Shown here piece by piece: positions 55,407 to 63,979 of a DNA stretch of 64,000 bases. Source of the stretch: Neptunicoccus sediminis. GTDB lineage: Bacteria > Pseudomonadota > Alphaproteobacteria > Rhodobacterales > Rhodobacteraceae. The stretch lies in contig NZ_MDVX01000004.1 of assembly GCF_001719615.1 (NCBI RefSeq), positions 1-64,000 on the forward strand, given 5' to 3'. Under the pieces are notes generated by a model. It saw only the letters and a program-made list of their open reading frames with translations, was not told the origin of the DNA and did not search any database. Every line of letters starts with the position of its first letter. Positions within the stretch are counted from its first letter, which is position 1. The position numbers were made by a program, and so were the translations under genes.

Positions 55407-55643
55407 ATGGCTGGCGACAAACAAAACCTGCAGGACGCATTCCTTAACAATGTTCGCAAACAGAAGGTCTCGGTGACGATCTTTCTGATCAACGGTGTAA
55501 AGCTTCAGGGCATGATTACCTGGTTTGATAACTTTTGTGTTCTATTGCGTCGCGACGGCCAAAGCCAGCTTGTCTACAAACACGCCATTTCGACCATCAT
55601 GCCGGCGCAGGCCGTGCAGTTGTACGACGGCGAGGAAAGCTGA
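55407..55643 (+). CDS. hfq: RNA chaperone Hfq
   Basis: A 78-residue Sm-like protein. Sm1 includes [16 protein letters not shown] and Sm2 includes LVYKHAIST. It forms hexamers and pairs small RNAs with mRNAs. It lacks the long C-terminal tail of E. coli Hfq, as usual in alphaproteobacteria. hflX begins three nt after its stop. Confidence 0.98.
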   Translation: MAGDKQNLQDAFLNNVRKQKVSVTIFLINGVKLQGMITWFDNFCVLLRRDGQSQLVYKHAISTIMPAQAVQLYDGEES

Positions 55644-55646
55644 TCC

Positions 55647-56909
55647 TTGGAACGCGCCTGCGTCCTCCACCCCGATATCGCCAATCAGGAAACACGCCGC
55701 GCGCCAGAGCATGCTCTGGCAGAGGCTGTGTCCCTTGCCCATGCCCTGAAACTGGACGTGGCCTACGGCGAAGTTGTGAACCTGCGCAAACCGCAGGCCG
55801 GCTTGCTGTTCGGGAAAGGTAAACTCGAAGAACTGGATGCGCGGATCAAGGCCGAAGAGGTGACGCTTGTCATCATCGACGGCCCCGTTTCCCCGATCCA
55901 GCAACGCAATCTGGAACGGCACTGGAAAGTGAAAGTGCTGGATCGCACCGGTCTGATTCTGGAAATCTTCTCGGATCGCGCCGCCACCCGTGAAGGCGTG
56001 CTGCAAGTGGACCTTGCCGCGCTCAGCTATTCCAAAACCCGTCTGGTCCGCGCCTGGACCCACCTTGAACGCCAGCGGGGTGGTCTGGGCTTTGTGGGCG
56101 GTGCCGGTGAGACACAGATCGAATCCGACCGCCGCGCTATTGACGATGCGATTGTCCGGCTGAAAAAACAGCTCTCCAAAGTGGTGAAAACCCGCGAGCT
56201 GCACCGCGCTGCCCGTGCCAAGGTGCCCTATCCGATTGTTGCCCTTGTGGGCTATACCAACGCGGGCAAATCCACCCTGTTCAACAAACTGACCGGCGCG
56301 GATGTGATGGCCAAAGACATGCTCTTTGCCACGCTGGATCCGACCATGCGCGAATTGGAACTGCCCGAGGGCCGCAAGATTATCCTGTCAGACACGGTGG
56401 GGTTCATTTCCGAACTGCCAACCCAACTGGTCGCAGCTTTCCGCGCCACGCTGGAAGAAGTGCTCGATGCGGATCTGATCCTTCACGTGCGCGATATTGC
56501 CCATCCCGAAACCGAGGCTCAGGCCGAGGACGTGAGGGATATTCTTACCGATCTCGGGATCAGCCAGACTGCCAGTGATACGATGATCGAGGTCTGGAAC
56601 AAGGTGGACCTGCTCCCCCCCGAGGCATATGAGACAGCCCGCAACACAGCGGAACGCTCTGACAACATCGAGATCCTGTCGGCCGTGACAGGGCAGGGCA
56701 TCGACACGTTGCTGGACAGTGTGGCCAATGCGCTGGACGATCCCAAAACAACCGAAACCCTGCGTCTTGCCTTTTCCGAAGGCGCACGCCGCGCGTGGTT
56801 GTTCGAGCAGAATGTGATCGACGAAGAAGAACTCTGGGATCAGGGCTATAAGATCACCGTCACATGGACTGCCAAACAAGCGGCGCAGTTTGAAAAATAC
56901 GGCAGCTAG
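55647..56909 (+). CDS. hflX: Ribosome-associated GTPase HflX
   Basis: A 420-residue GTPase with an N-terminal HflX domain (AGLLFGKGKLEELDARI), a glycine-rich linker (RQRGGLGFVGGAGETQIE) and a G domain with G1 GYTNAGKST and G3 DTVGF. It rescues or splits stalled ribosomes under stress. The start is TTG at 55647, directly after hfq; an hfq-hflX operon is standard. Confidence 0.95.
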   Translation: MERACVLHPDIANQETRRAPEHALAEAVSLAHALKLDVAYGEVVNLRKPQAGLLFGKGKLEELDARIKAEEVTLVIIDGPVSPIQQRNLERHWKVKVLDRTGLILEIFSDRAATREGVLQVDLAALSYSKTRLVRAWTHLERQRGGLGFVGGAGETQIESDRRAIDDAIVRLKKQLSKVVKTRELHRAARAKVPYPIVALVGYTNAGKSTLFNKLTGADVMAKDMLFATLDPTMRELELPEGRKIILSDTVGFISELPTQLVAAFRATLEEVLDADLILHVRDIAHPETEAQAEDVRDILTDLGISQTASDTMIEVWNKVDLLPPEAYETARNTAERSDNIEILSAVTGQGIDTLLDSVANALDDPKTTETLRLAFSEGARRAWLFEQNVIDEEELWDQGYKITVTWTAKQAAQFEKYGS

Positions 56910-57089
56910 GCCGCTCCATTTTCGTCAAATATCCCCGCCGGAGGCTTCGGCGGCTTGCGAAGATCACCGCTGTCTCAGCCCTGCGACACATCGCAGGGTA
57001 AACCGGCGGTGTTTGCACCACCCCATCACGCTGCAGCCCTTTCCCTTGCACCCAAACCTGCTACATTTTGGGTAACCAAGGATATTGCA
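56910..57089. other. Intergenic region with two small hairpins
   Basis: CCGCCG/CGGCGG (56935-56953) and CCCTGCG/CGCAGGG (56979-56998) are short perfect inverted repeats between hflX and the cox accessory genes. Neither has a T-run. The region separates the core ntr block from the accessory molybdenum-enzyme cluster. Confidence 0.4.
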
Positions 57090-58016
57090 ATGCCCATACC
57101 GCCCCGGCCGACATCGAACCAGCCCTCACTGCCCCAATCCATCGACGCAACGCAAGCGATGCTGTCGGATGAAAACTACATTTGCGACCGTGCACTTGCC
57201 ACGCTGGTCTATCTGGCCCTGACCCTGAAACGCCCCGTTTTTCTGGAGGGCGAGGCAGGTGTCGGGAAAACCGAACTGGCCAAAACGCTGGCCAAGGCGC
57301 TGGGGCGGGATCTGATCCGGTTACAGTGTTACGAAGGGCTGGATGCGGCCTCGGCGGTTTATGAATGGAACTTCGCCGCCCAGATGATCGCTCTGCGTGC
57401 TGCGGGTGAGGGTGGTTTGGATGAAGATGCGCTGTTCAGCGACAAATATCTGATCCGCCGCCCGCTTCTCGAAGCAATGCAGCCCCATGAAAACGGCCCG
57501 CCGATCCTGTTGATTGATGAAATCGACCGCACCGACGAACCGTTTGAGGCATTTCTGCTGGAGGCGCTTTCGGATTATCAGGTGACGATCCCCGAGCTTG
57601 GCACCATCAAAGCCCCCGAGCCACCGATCGTGATCCTTACCTCCAACCGCACCCGCGAAGTGCATGACGCGCTCAAGCGGCGCTGTCTTTATCACTGGGT
57701 CGATTACCCGTCGTTCGAGAGGGAATTTGACATCCTGCAGGCCCGAGCGCCGGAGGCGAGCGAAACCCTCAGCCGCGAGGTTGTGGCCTTTGTCCAGTCC
57801 CTGCGCGAAGCGGATCTGTTCAAAAATCCGGGTGTTGCGGAAACCATTGATTGGGCCAAATGTCTAGTGGCGCTGGATGCTGTGGCGCTCTCGCCGGAGG
57901 TCATTGCCGATACGCTTGGGGCGGTTTTGAAGTATCAGGACGATATTGCGAAACTGGCCGGATCAGAGGCAACGCGGATACTTGATACGGCCCGCGCACG
58001 TCTGGCCACACAATGA
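57090..58016 (+). CDS. MoxR-family AAA+ ATPase (CoxD-like)
   Basis: A 308-residue ATPase with Walker A EGEAGVGKTELA and Walker B LLIDEIDRTDEPFEAFLLEA. MoxR/CoxD proteins act with a VWA-domain partner to mature metal centres; CoxD is needed for the copper-sulfur-molybdenum centre of CO dehydrogenase. I use ATG 57090; the longer frame adds 45 unconserved residues. The VWA gene follows after seven nt, as in cox clusters. Confidence 0.9.
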   Translation: MPIPPRPTSNQPSLPQSIDATQAMLSDENYICDRALATLVYLALTLKRPVFLEGEAGVGKTELAKTLAKALGRDLIRLQCYEGLDAASAVYEWNFAAQMIALRAAGEGGLDEDALFSDKYLIRRPLLEAMQPHENGPPILLIDEIDRTDEPFEAFLLEALSDYQVTIPELGTIKAPEPPIVILTSNRTREVHDALKRRCLYHWVDYPSFEREFDILQARAPEASETLSREVVAFVQSLREADLFKNPGVAETIDWAKCLVALDAVALSPEVIADTLGAVLKYQDDIAKLAGSEATRILDTARARLATQ

Positions 58017-58023
58017 GCCGGCG

Positions 58024-59265
58024 ATGATCCGCGCAAACGGTATCCTTCCTCCGCAGGGGCGATTATCGCGCAACATCATCTATTTCGTGCGCACCCTGCG
58101 CCGTGCCGGTGTTCCGGTGGGGCCGGCCCAGACACTGGGCGCAATCCGCGCTGTGGAAGCGGCGGGTTTTACCGAAAGGCGGGATTTCTTCTTTACGCTG
58201 CGGGCCTGTCTTGTGTCCCGCGCCGAACATCTTGACGTGTTCGAGCGGGTGTTTTCCATGTTCTGGCGCGATCCCGAATTTATCGAGACCATGATCCAGA
58301 CCATGTTGCCGATGATCCAGACCCAAAACGCGCCCAAAGCCCCGAAAACCGCAGAGCAGCGCGCGGCCGAGGCCATGCTGGAGGGCGCACCGCCCCCGGC
58401 GCAGCCGGATGTCGAGGATGCCCGCGAGGAAGTTGAACTGGACGCAGAATTCAGCCTCTCTGCAAACGAAAAGCTGCAATCTATGGATTTCGAGCAGATG
58501 AGCAATGGGGAAATGGCCGAGGCGAAACAGGCGATTGCGCAGATGCGCCTGCCGATCAAACCGATCCGCAACCGCCGCCTGACGCCGAGCCATTCCGGCA
58601 GCCGCATTGATGCCCGTGCCACATTGCGCGGGGCCATGCGCACAGGGGGCGAAATCCTGAAACTGCCCCGCAAAACCCAAGGACACCGCAACCCCGATCT
58701 GGTGGCGCTCTGTGATATTTCCGGTTCCATGTCCACCTATTCAAGGCTGTTCATGCACTTCCTCCATTCGGTTTCTCTGGCCAAGGGGCAAGGTTGGGCG
58801 CAGGTACACAGCTTTACATTTGGCACCCGCCTGACCAATATCACCCGCAGCCTGTCCCAGCGGGATCCGGACGCTGCGCTGAAAACGGTCGGGCAACTGG
58901 CCAAGGACTGGGACGGGGGAACGCGGATCGGGGAATCCCTTGCAGACTTCAACAAAAATTGGTCGCGGCGTGTCCTGTCCCGCGGGGCGGTGGTGCTGCT
59001 GGTGACGGACGGACTGGAACGGCAGGACCCCGAAGAACTGTCCCGCGAGGCCCGCCGCCTGCGCCTGTCCAGCCGTCAGGTGATCTGGCTCAACCCGCTG
59101 ATGCGCTGGGACGGGTTTTCGCCGCAGGCCGCAGGCATCCGTGCGCTCTTGCCCCATGTTGACAGTTTCCATTCCTGTCATAGTCTGAATGCTCTGCGGG
59201 ATCTGACAGAGGCCCTGTCCTCGGGCGGGTCCGGCGAAAAACAACGATTGATGGCGATGCTATGA
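58024..59265 (+). CDS. VWA-domain protein (CoxE-like)
   Basis: A 413-residue protein. The C-terminal von Willebrand A domain has the MIDAS residues in LCDISGSMSTYS, a later Thr and LVTDGLERQ. The N-terminal half is helical with an acidic, Pro/Ala-rich linker (about 110-140). CoxE works with the CoxD ATPase in active-site maturation. ATG 58024 is chosen, eight nt after moxR. Its stop overlaps xdhC (ATGA). Confidence 0.9.
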   Translation: MIRANGILPPQGRLSRNIIYFVRTLRRAGVPVGPAQTLGAIRAVEAAGFTERRDFFFTLRACLVSRAEHLDVFERVFSMFWRDPEFIETMIQTMLPMIQTQNAPKAPKTAEQRAAEAMLEGAPPPAQPDVEDAREEVELDAEFSLSANEKLQSMDFEQMSNGEMAEAKQAIAQMRLPIKPIRNRRLTPSHSGSRIDARATLRGAMRTGGEILKLPRKTQGHRNPDLVALCDISGSMSTYSRLFMHFLHSVSLAKGQGWAQVHSFTFGTRLTNITRSLSQRDPDAALKTVGQLAKDWDGGTRIGESLADFNKNWSRRVLSRGAVVLLVTDGLERQDPEELSREARRLRLSSRQVIWLNPLMRWDGFSPQAAGIRALLPHVDSFHSCHSLNALRDLTEALSSGGSGEKQRLMAML

Positions 59266-60236
59266 CACAGACAAATCCCGACAATATGCCCGAAGTGGTG
59301 CTCGACTATATCAATCACGGCCACCGCGCCGCCCTTGCCACGGTGGTGGAAACATGGGGCAGTGCGCCGCGACCTGTGGGCGCGCAACTGGCGATCCGCG
59401 ATGATGGTGAGTTTCAGGGCTCGGTTTCGGGGGGCTGCGTCGAAGGCGCGGTGGTGGCTGAGGCGCTGGAGGCGCTTGAAACAGGGGATTGCCGCCTGCT
59501 GGAATACGGTGTCTCTGATGAAGAGGTCTTTGCTGTCGGGCTGGCCTGCGGCGGGACGATCAAAGTGCTGGTCGAACCTGTGGGCATCGGGCAGGGGCCG
59601 GATGTGCAGGATATTGAAGCGATTGCCAAGGCCCGCGAAGCCCGCCGACCCGTGGGTATCCAGACCAACCTGACCAACTGGCACCGCAGGTTGATCGGGC
59701 CTGCGGATGCACAGACACGGTTTGCCTCGGATAAATCCGGCATGGACGGGGATGTGTTCACTGTGATCCAGAACCCGCCGCTGCGGCTGGTGGTTGTCGG
59801 GGCTGTTCATATCGCCCAAGCCCTGCTGCCGATGGCAAGAATTGCGGGATATGCGCCGTTTCTGGTGGACCCACGGGACAGTTTTGCCAGCCAGTCACGG
59901 TTTCCGGATGAAACCATTCTGAACGACTGGCCGGATGCTGCCGTTGAACAGCTTGGACTTGATGCCCGCACCGCCCTTGTAACGCTGACCCATGATCCCA
60001 AACTTGACACGCCCGCGCTGGCGGCCGGTTTGAAATCGGATGCGTTTTATATCGGGGCGCTCGGGTCCGGTCGCACCCATGCCAAACGGCGGGCGCAACT
60101 GGAAAAACTCGGATTTGAGGCTGCGCAGATCGACCGGATCAGCGGGCCTGTGGGACTGGACATCGGCGCGGCCACTCCGGCGGAAATTGCCCTGTCGGTC
60201 ATGGCCGAGATGACCCAAATCCTGCGCAAGCGATGA
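59262..60236 (+). CDS. XdhC/CoxF-type molybdenum cofactor maturation protein
   Basis: A 324-residue protein with the XdhC N-terminal domain (ATVVETWGSAPRPVGAQLAI, SGGCVEGAVVAEA, LACGGTIKVLVEP) and a C-terminal Rossmann domain ending with GALGSGRTHAKRRAQL. XdhC binds molybdenum cofactor, helps sulfurate it and inserts it into xanthine dehydrogenase-type enzymes. ATGA overlaps with both neighbours show tight coupling. Confidence 0.92.
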   Translation: MTQTNPDNMPEVVLDYINHGHRAALATVVETWGSAPRPVGAQLAIRDDGEFQGSVSGGCVEGAVVAEALEALETGDCRLLEYGVSDEEVFAVGLACGGTIKVLVEPVGIGQGPDVQDIEAIAKAREARRPVGIQTNLTNWHRRLIGPADAQTRFASDKSGMDGDVFTVIQNPPLRLVVVGAVHIAQALLPMARIAGYAPFLVDPRDSFASQSRFPDETILNDWPDAAVEQLGLDARTALVTLTHDPKLDTPALAAGLKSDAFYIGALGSGRTHAKRRAQLEKLGFEAAQIDRISGPVGLDIGAATPAEIALSVMAEMTQILRKR

Positions 60237-61843
60237 AATTCGGACCGCTTCCCCTGCGCGAAACGCTCGGGCATACGCTGGCCCATTCCTTTCATCAGGA
60301 TGGGCTGCGGCTGGCCAAGGGTCATGTGATCCGTGCCGAGGATATAACCAGACTGGAAGCGCTTTTTGTGACGGAACTGACAGTGGCGCAGTTCTGCCCC
60401 GACGACGTTGAAGAAAATGCGGCGGCGGCGGAACTGGCTGCGGGACTTGCCGCGCCGCTGATCCGAGTGACAGAGCCATTGAACGGACGGGTCAATCTGA
60501 TCGCAACAGGCGCCGGAGTGCTGCGGCTGGATGCCAGTTCGATCACGGCGTTTAACACGGTAGACCCCTCCATCACCATCGCGACCCTGCCGGATTATGC
60601 GCGTGTGAATGAGGGCACGATGGTCGCCACGATCAAGATCATCCCCTACGCGGTGCCACGGGACAAGGTGGTACAGGCTGCGGCGAAGCTGTCCGCTGAC
60701 TGTCTGACCCTGCATCCGTTCCGCCCCAAAACCGCGCAACTGATCCTGACGCGCACCTCCGGTTTCAAACCGTCCCTGCTGGATAAGGGCGAGGCGGCTG
60801 TGCGTGCACGTGCCGTTACGCTGGGACTGTCGCTTGAGGGGGTGGAAACCGTGCCCCACACGCAAAACGACATCGCAGCGGCGATCCGGCGGGCCGGGGG
60901 TGCGGACATGGTGCTGATCCTCGGGGCTTCTGCTACGTCAGACAGCAATGACGTTGCTCCGGCGGGGCTGGTGGATGCGGGCGGCAGGCTTACCCGATTT
61001 GGCATGCCGGTTGATCCGGGAAACCTGCTGTTTCTGGGGGAACTTGCGGGCAAGCCTCTGGTGGGACTGCCCGGATGTTGCCGATCCCCTGCCTTGAACG
61101 GGGTAGACTGGGTGCTGGAAAGGCTGATGGCCGGACTGCCTGTGTCCCATGACGACATTGCCCTGATGGGGGTGGGCGGCCTGTTGAAAGAGGTTCCCGC
61201 CCGCCCGCAACCCCGCCGCATCCGCAAGTCGGGGAAATCTGCTGCGCCTCATATCCTGTTGTTGGCCGCAGGTCAGTCGCGCCGGATGCAGGGCGCGCAC
61301 AAACTGTTGCGGGAAATTGACGGGGTGCCGCTGGTCCGGCGCACGGCGGAACGCTTGCTGAGGTCCCGCGCGGGTGGGCTCAGCATCGTTATAAACCCGC
61401 AAAACACTGCCGTCGAAAAGGTTCTGGAGGGTTGTAATGCGCAACTGGTGCCGGCCCGTGATGCGTCAAGCGGACTTGCTGCAAGCCTGCGGGCCGGTAT
61501 CAACGCGCTCCCCCCCGAGGCTGGAGCCGTGATCATCGCCCTTGCCGATATGCCAGAGGTTACTGCCGATGACATTGACGCGTTGATCAACGGGTATGAT
61601 CCTGCGCGGGGGGCTGCAATCGTGGCACCGGTGGCCCCGAACGGGAAACGGGGCAATCCGGTGCTGTTTGACAAGCGCTATTTTGAATCGGTGGCCAGCC
61701 TTGAGGGGGATAGCGGCGCGAAATCCCTGATCGACGCGGAATCTGACAATCTGCGTCTGGTGCCACGGGGGGCGGGGGTTCTGGTTGATCTTGACACGCC
61801 CGAGGCTTGGGACAACTGGCTTGAGGAGCGTGCTTCGTCCTGA
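60233..61843 (+). CDS. Molybdopterin-binding / MobA-like nucleotidyltransferase fusion
   Basis: A 536-residue two-domain protein. Residues 1 to about 330 resemble the molybdopterin-binding MoaB/Mog/MoeA fold (LILGASATSDSNDVAPAGLV). From about 340 a MobA/MocA-type domain follows (LLLAAGQSRRMQGAHKLLREI, ALADMPEVT, GNPVLFDKRYF). MocA adds CMP to molybdopterin to give the MCD cofactor used by CO dehydrogenase and related hydroxylases. Fusion with a molybdopterin-binding domain would hand the product on directly. It overlaps xdhC by four nt. Confidence 0.87.
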   Translation: MKFGPLPLRETLGHTLAHSFHQDGLRLAKGHVIRAEDITRLEALFVTELTVAQFCPDDVEENAAAAELAAGLAAPLIRVTEPLNGRVNLIATGAGVLRLDASSITAFNTVDPSITIATLPDYARVNEGTMVATIKIIPYAVPRDKVVQAAAKLSADCLTLHPFRPKTAQLILTRTSGFKPSLLDKGEAAVRARAVTLGLSLEGVETVPHTQNDIAAAIRRAGGADMVLILGASATSDSNDVAPAGLVDAGGRLTRFGMPVDPGNLLFLGELAGKPLVGLPGCCRSPALNGVDWVLERLMAGLPVSHDDIALMGVGGLLKEVPARPQPRRIRKSGKSAAPHILLLAAGQSRRMQGAHKLLREIDGVPLVRRTAERLLRSRAGGLSIVINPQNTAVEKVLEGCNAQLVPARDASSGLAASLRAGINALPPEAGAVIIALADMPEVTADDIDALINGYDPARGAAIVAPVAPNGKRGNPVLFDKRYFESVASLEGDSGAKSLIDAESDNLRLVPRGAGVLVDLDTPEAWDNWLEERASS

Positions 61844-61895
61844 CCGCTTGATTTATTGCCGGACCCGTGGTCTGGTTGCGGTGGGAGGATCCATC

Positions 61896-62855
61896 ATGCC
61901 AGCGCAGCAATACGCCAGCCATGTGGAAAAGGTACATGCACAAGTCGAAGGGCGCGCGCCTGCACGCTCTGCCATTGCCGCGTCCTGGGCGCGGTCCATG
62001 TTCCATCACGGGCTGGAACCCGATTTGCGGCGTCCGCAGGATCTGCTCAGCCAGTCCGAACTGCGCTTTGAACAGCAGCGGCTCGACCGGCTTTTGCATA
62101 TTGCCAAACCGATCATGGAAAACCTGTTCACGGCCGTGGTGAAAACCGGCTGCTGTGTGATGCTGACCAATAAGGACAGCGTGGTGCTGCACCGTCTGAT
62201 CCATGACGTGGATGAACGCCCGCTGAACGTGCTTGGCGCCCGCTCCGGCGCAATCTGGAGCGAGCAGCGCGTGGGAACCAACGGCGTTGGCACCTGTGCT
62301 TTGGAAGAACGCCCCGTGTTGATCTATAAGGACCAGCATTACCTAGAGGAAATCATCGGCATGTCCTGCGCCGGCGCGCCGATTTTCGATGCCAGTGGCG
62401 ATCTGATTGCGGTGCTGGATATTTCCAGTGCGCGGGATGATATGAACGACAGTTTCGCGCAGATGATGGCCTCATTGGTGATCAGTGCGGCCAACCGGAT
62501 TGAAACCGAATATTTTCGTGCGTCTTTTGACGGGGCACGCATCATCGTCGCGGATGAGGTTACGGCCCTTGGCACGCCGCTGCTGGCGTCGGATCGGGAT
62601 GATCTGGTAATCGGGGCGAACCGCGCGGCGCGGCGTCTTTATGGCCTTCAGCATGAGACTTTTGACATTCCGCTGCCGCGCACGGAAATCCTGCCGGACG
62701 AGGCACCTGCGCTGGGTTTGAAAGATGCGGAACGGGCCGCTATCCGCCGCGCTATGGCAGCGGCACGGGGCAATGCGACCCTTGCAGCCAAGCAGTTGGG
62801 CGTCAGCAGGGCCACCTTTTACCGCCTTCTGAAAAAGCACCAGTTGTCCTCCTGA
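61896..62855 (+). CDS. GAF-Fis regulator (AcoR-like) lacking the AAA+ domain
   Basis: A 319-residue protein. Residues about 60-210 are the GAF-type sensor region of AcoR-like activators (SEQRVGTNGVGTCALEERP, APIFDASGDLIAVLDIS). The C-terminus is a Fis-type HTH (NATLAAKQLGVSRATFYRLL). The central AAA+ domain of AcoR proteins (about 240 residues, with GAFTGA) is absent; a short linker replaces it. It therefore cannot remodel sigma-54 polymerase and likely acts at sigma-70 promoters. ATG 61896 has GGGAGGA upstream. It lies between the cofactor genes and coxG and probably controls this cluster. Confidence 0.85.
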   Translation: MPAQQYASHVEKVHAQVEGRAPARSAIAASWARSMFHHGLEPDLRRPQDLLSQSELRFEQQRLDRLLHIAKPIMENLFTAVVKTGCCVMLTNKDSVVLHRLIHDVDERPLNVLGARSGAIWSEQRVGTNGVGTCALEERPVLIYKDQHYLEEIIGMSCAGAPIFDASGDLIAVLDISSARDDMNDSFAQMMASLVISAANRIETEYFRASFDGARIIVADEVTALGTPLLASDRDDLVIGANRAARRLYGLQHETFDIPLPRTEILPDEAPALGLKDAERAAIRRAMAAARGNATLAAKQLGVSRATFYRLLKKHQLSS

Positions 62856-62862
62856 CGCGGGT

Positions 62863-62890
62863 TGTCGCAAACATGAGACAGTTTGCAACA
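62863..62890. promoter_or_regulatory. Inverted repeat, candidate activator site 1 of coxG
   Basis: TGTCGCAAAC and GTTTGCAACA form a 10-8-10 inverted repeat with one mismatch. TGTC-N10-GACA is also embedded in it. The centre lies about 90 bp upstream of the transcription start predicted from the promoter at 62931. Confidence 0.5.
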
Positions 62891-62896
62891 GCAATG

Positions 62897-62919
62897 TGTC
62901 CGTCTTGCCCTGCGGGACA
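62897..62919. promoter_or_regulatory. Inverted repeat, candidate activator site 2 of coxG
   Basis: TGTCC and GGACA are separated by 13 bp. The centre lies about 59 bp upstream of the predicted transcription start and shares the TGTC/GACA ends with site 1. Confidence 0.38.
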
Positions 62920-62930
62920 GGGCGGGATCG

Positions 62931-62960
62931 TTGACAGGGCAAAGCCTTCTGCAGTCTAAT
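62931..62960 (+). promoter_or_regulatory. Near-consensus sigma-70 promoter of coxG
   Basis: TTGACA (62931-62936), an 18-bp spacer and TCTAAT (62955-62960, five of six consensus bases) precede the coxG ATG by 28 nt. No sigma-54 site was found: the nearest GG/GC pair is 11 rather than 10 bp apart. Confidence 0.68.
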
Positions 62961-62988
62961 TTTTGAAAATTCGGGAGGATTACATCAC

Positions 62989-63432
62989 ATGGATATGTCA
63001 GGCGAATACCGCATTGCCGCCCCCATTCAAACCGTTTGGGACGCAATTCAGGACCCTGAAATCTTGCGCGGCGCCATTCCGGGCTGCGAAGAGTTAGAGA
63101 AAACCAGCGACACGGAAATGAGCGCCAAAGTGTCTCTGAAAATCGGCCCCGTGAAAGCCAAATTCGCAGGCGAGGTCACGCTGAAAGACATGGACGCGCC
63201 AAATTCCCTGAAAATTGAGGGCGAAGGCAAAGGCGGTATCGCCGGTTTTGCCAAGGGCGGCGCGGATGTGCAACTGGCCGAAGACGGCAATGAAACCATC
63301 CTGACCTATCAGGCCGAAGCGCAAGTAGGCGGCAAAATTGCCCAGCTTGGCTCTCGGTTGATCCAGTCCACGGCGGCGAAGCTGGCGGATAAGTTCTTTG
63401 CCAACCTGCGGGACGAGCTGGAAGACAGTTAA
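62989..63432 (+). CDS. coxG: CoxG-family SRPBCC protein
   Basis: A 147-residue SRPBCC protein. [20 protein letters not shown] and [13 protein letters not shown] are diagnostic of CoxG. CoxG helps anchor CO dehydrogenase to the membrane in Oligotropha (now Afipia) carboxidovorans, although this protein lacks the long C-terminal membrane tail, ending at RDELEDS. GGGAGGA lies upstream of the ATG. It is the first gene after the promoter and precedes coxS by 53 nt. Confidence 0.9.
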   Translation: MDMSGEYRIAAPIQTVWDAIQDPEILRGAIPGCEELEKTSDTEMSAKVSLKIGPVKAKFAGEVTLKDMDAPNSLKIEGEGKGGIAGFAKGGADVQLAEDGNETILTYQAEAQVGGKIAQLGSRLIQSTAAKLADKFFANLRDELEDS

Positions 63433-63485
63433 CACGTAAATTACATATTCAGGGCCGGTTTGCCCGTCAATTCTGGGAGGAAATC

Positions 63486-63965
63486 ATGACGAAAGTAACA
63501 ATGACCGTGAACGGGAAGGCGCGCAGCGCCGAGGTGCCCGACAACACCTTGCTGGTGGACTATATCCGCGAGAACCTGCGGCTGACCGGAACCCATGTGG
63601 GCTGTGATACATCCCAATGCGGGGCTTGTGTGGTCCATGTGAACGGACAGGCGGTCAAAGCCTGCACCATGCTGGCAGCCTCTGCTGAGGGGGCCGAGGT
63701 GACAACCATCGAAGGTGTCGCGGCAAGCAAGGACGATCTGCACCCGATGCAGGTGGCGTTTAAGGAAAACCACGGTCTGCAATGTGGCTTTTGTACGCCC
63801 GGCATGATCATGACCGCCACCGATATGGTCTCGCGCTATAAGGAAGCTGGAAAGACGCTGGACGAACATGCCATCCGCGAGGAACTGGAAGGTAATATCT
63901 GCCGCTGCACAGGCTATCATAACATTGTCAAAGCGATCGCTGACGGCGCATCGAAAATGGCATAA
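63486..63965 (+). CDS. coxS: CO dehydrogenase-like small subunit (2Fe-2S)
   Basis: A 159-residue iron-sulfur subunit of the xanthine oxidase family. The plant-type cluster ligands are in [15 protein letters not shown] and KACTM; the second cluster uses QCGFCTPGM and ICRCTGY. It passes electrons from the molybdenum site to FAD. GGGAGGA lies upstream. It is followed by coxL; S before L fits the form II order, so the true substrate may not be CO. Confidence 0.93.
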   Translation: MTKVTMTVNGKARSAEVPDNTLLVDYIRENLRLTGTHVGCDTSQCGACVVHVNGQAVKACTMLAASAEGAEVTTIEGVAASKDDLHPMQVAFKENHGLQCGFCTPGMIMTATDMVSRYKEAGKTLDEHAIREELEGNICRCTGYHNIVKAIADGASKMA

Positions 63966-63979
63966 GGGAGGGTTTAACC

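Noticed and set aside
62931-62960. Possible sigma-54 promoter upstream of coxG
   Set aside because: The nearest GG and GC pairs are 11 bp apart rather than 10 and the rest of the consensus is missing, while a near-perfect sigma-70 promoter is present.
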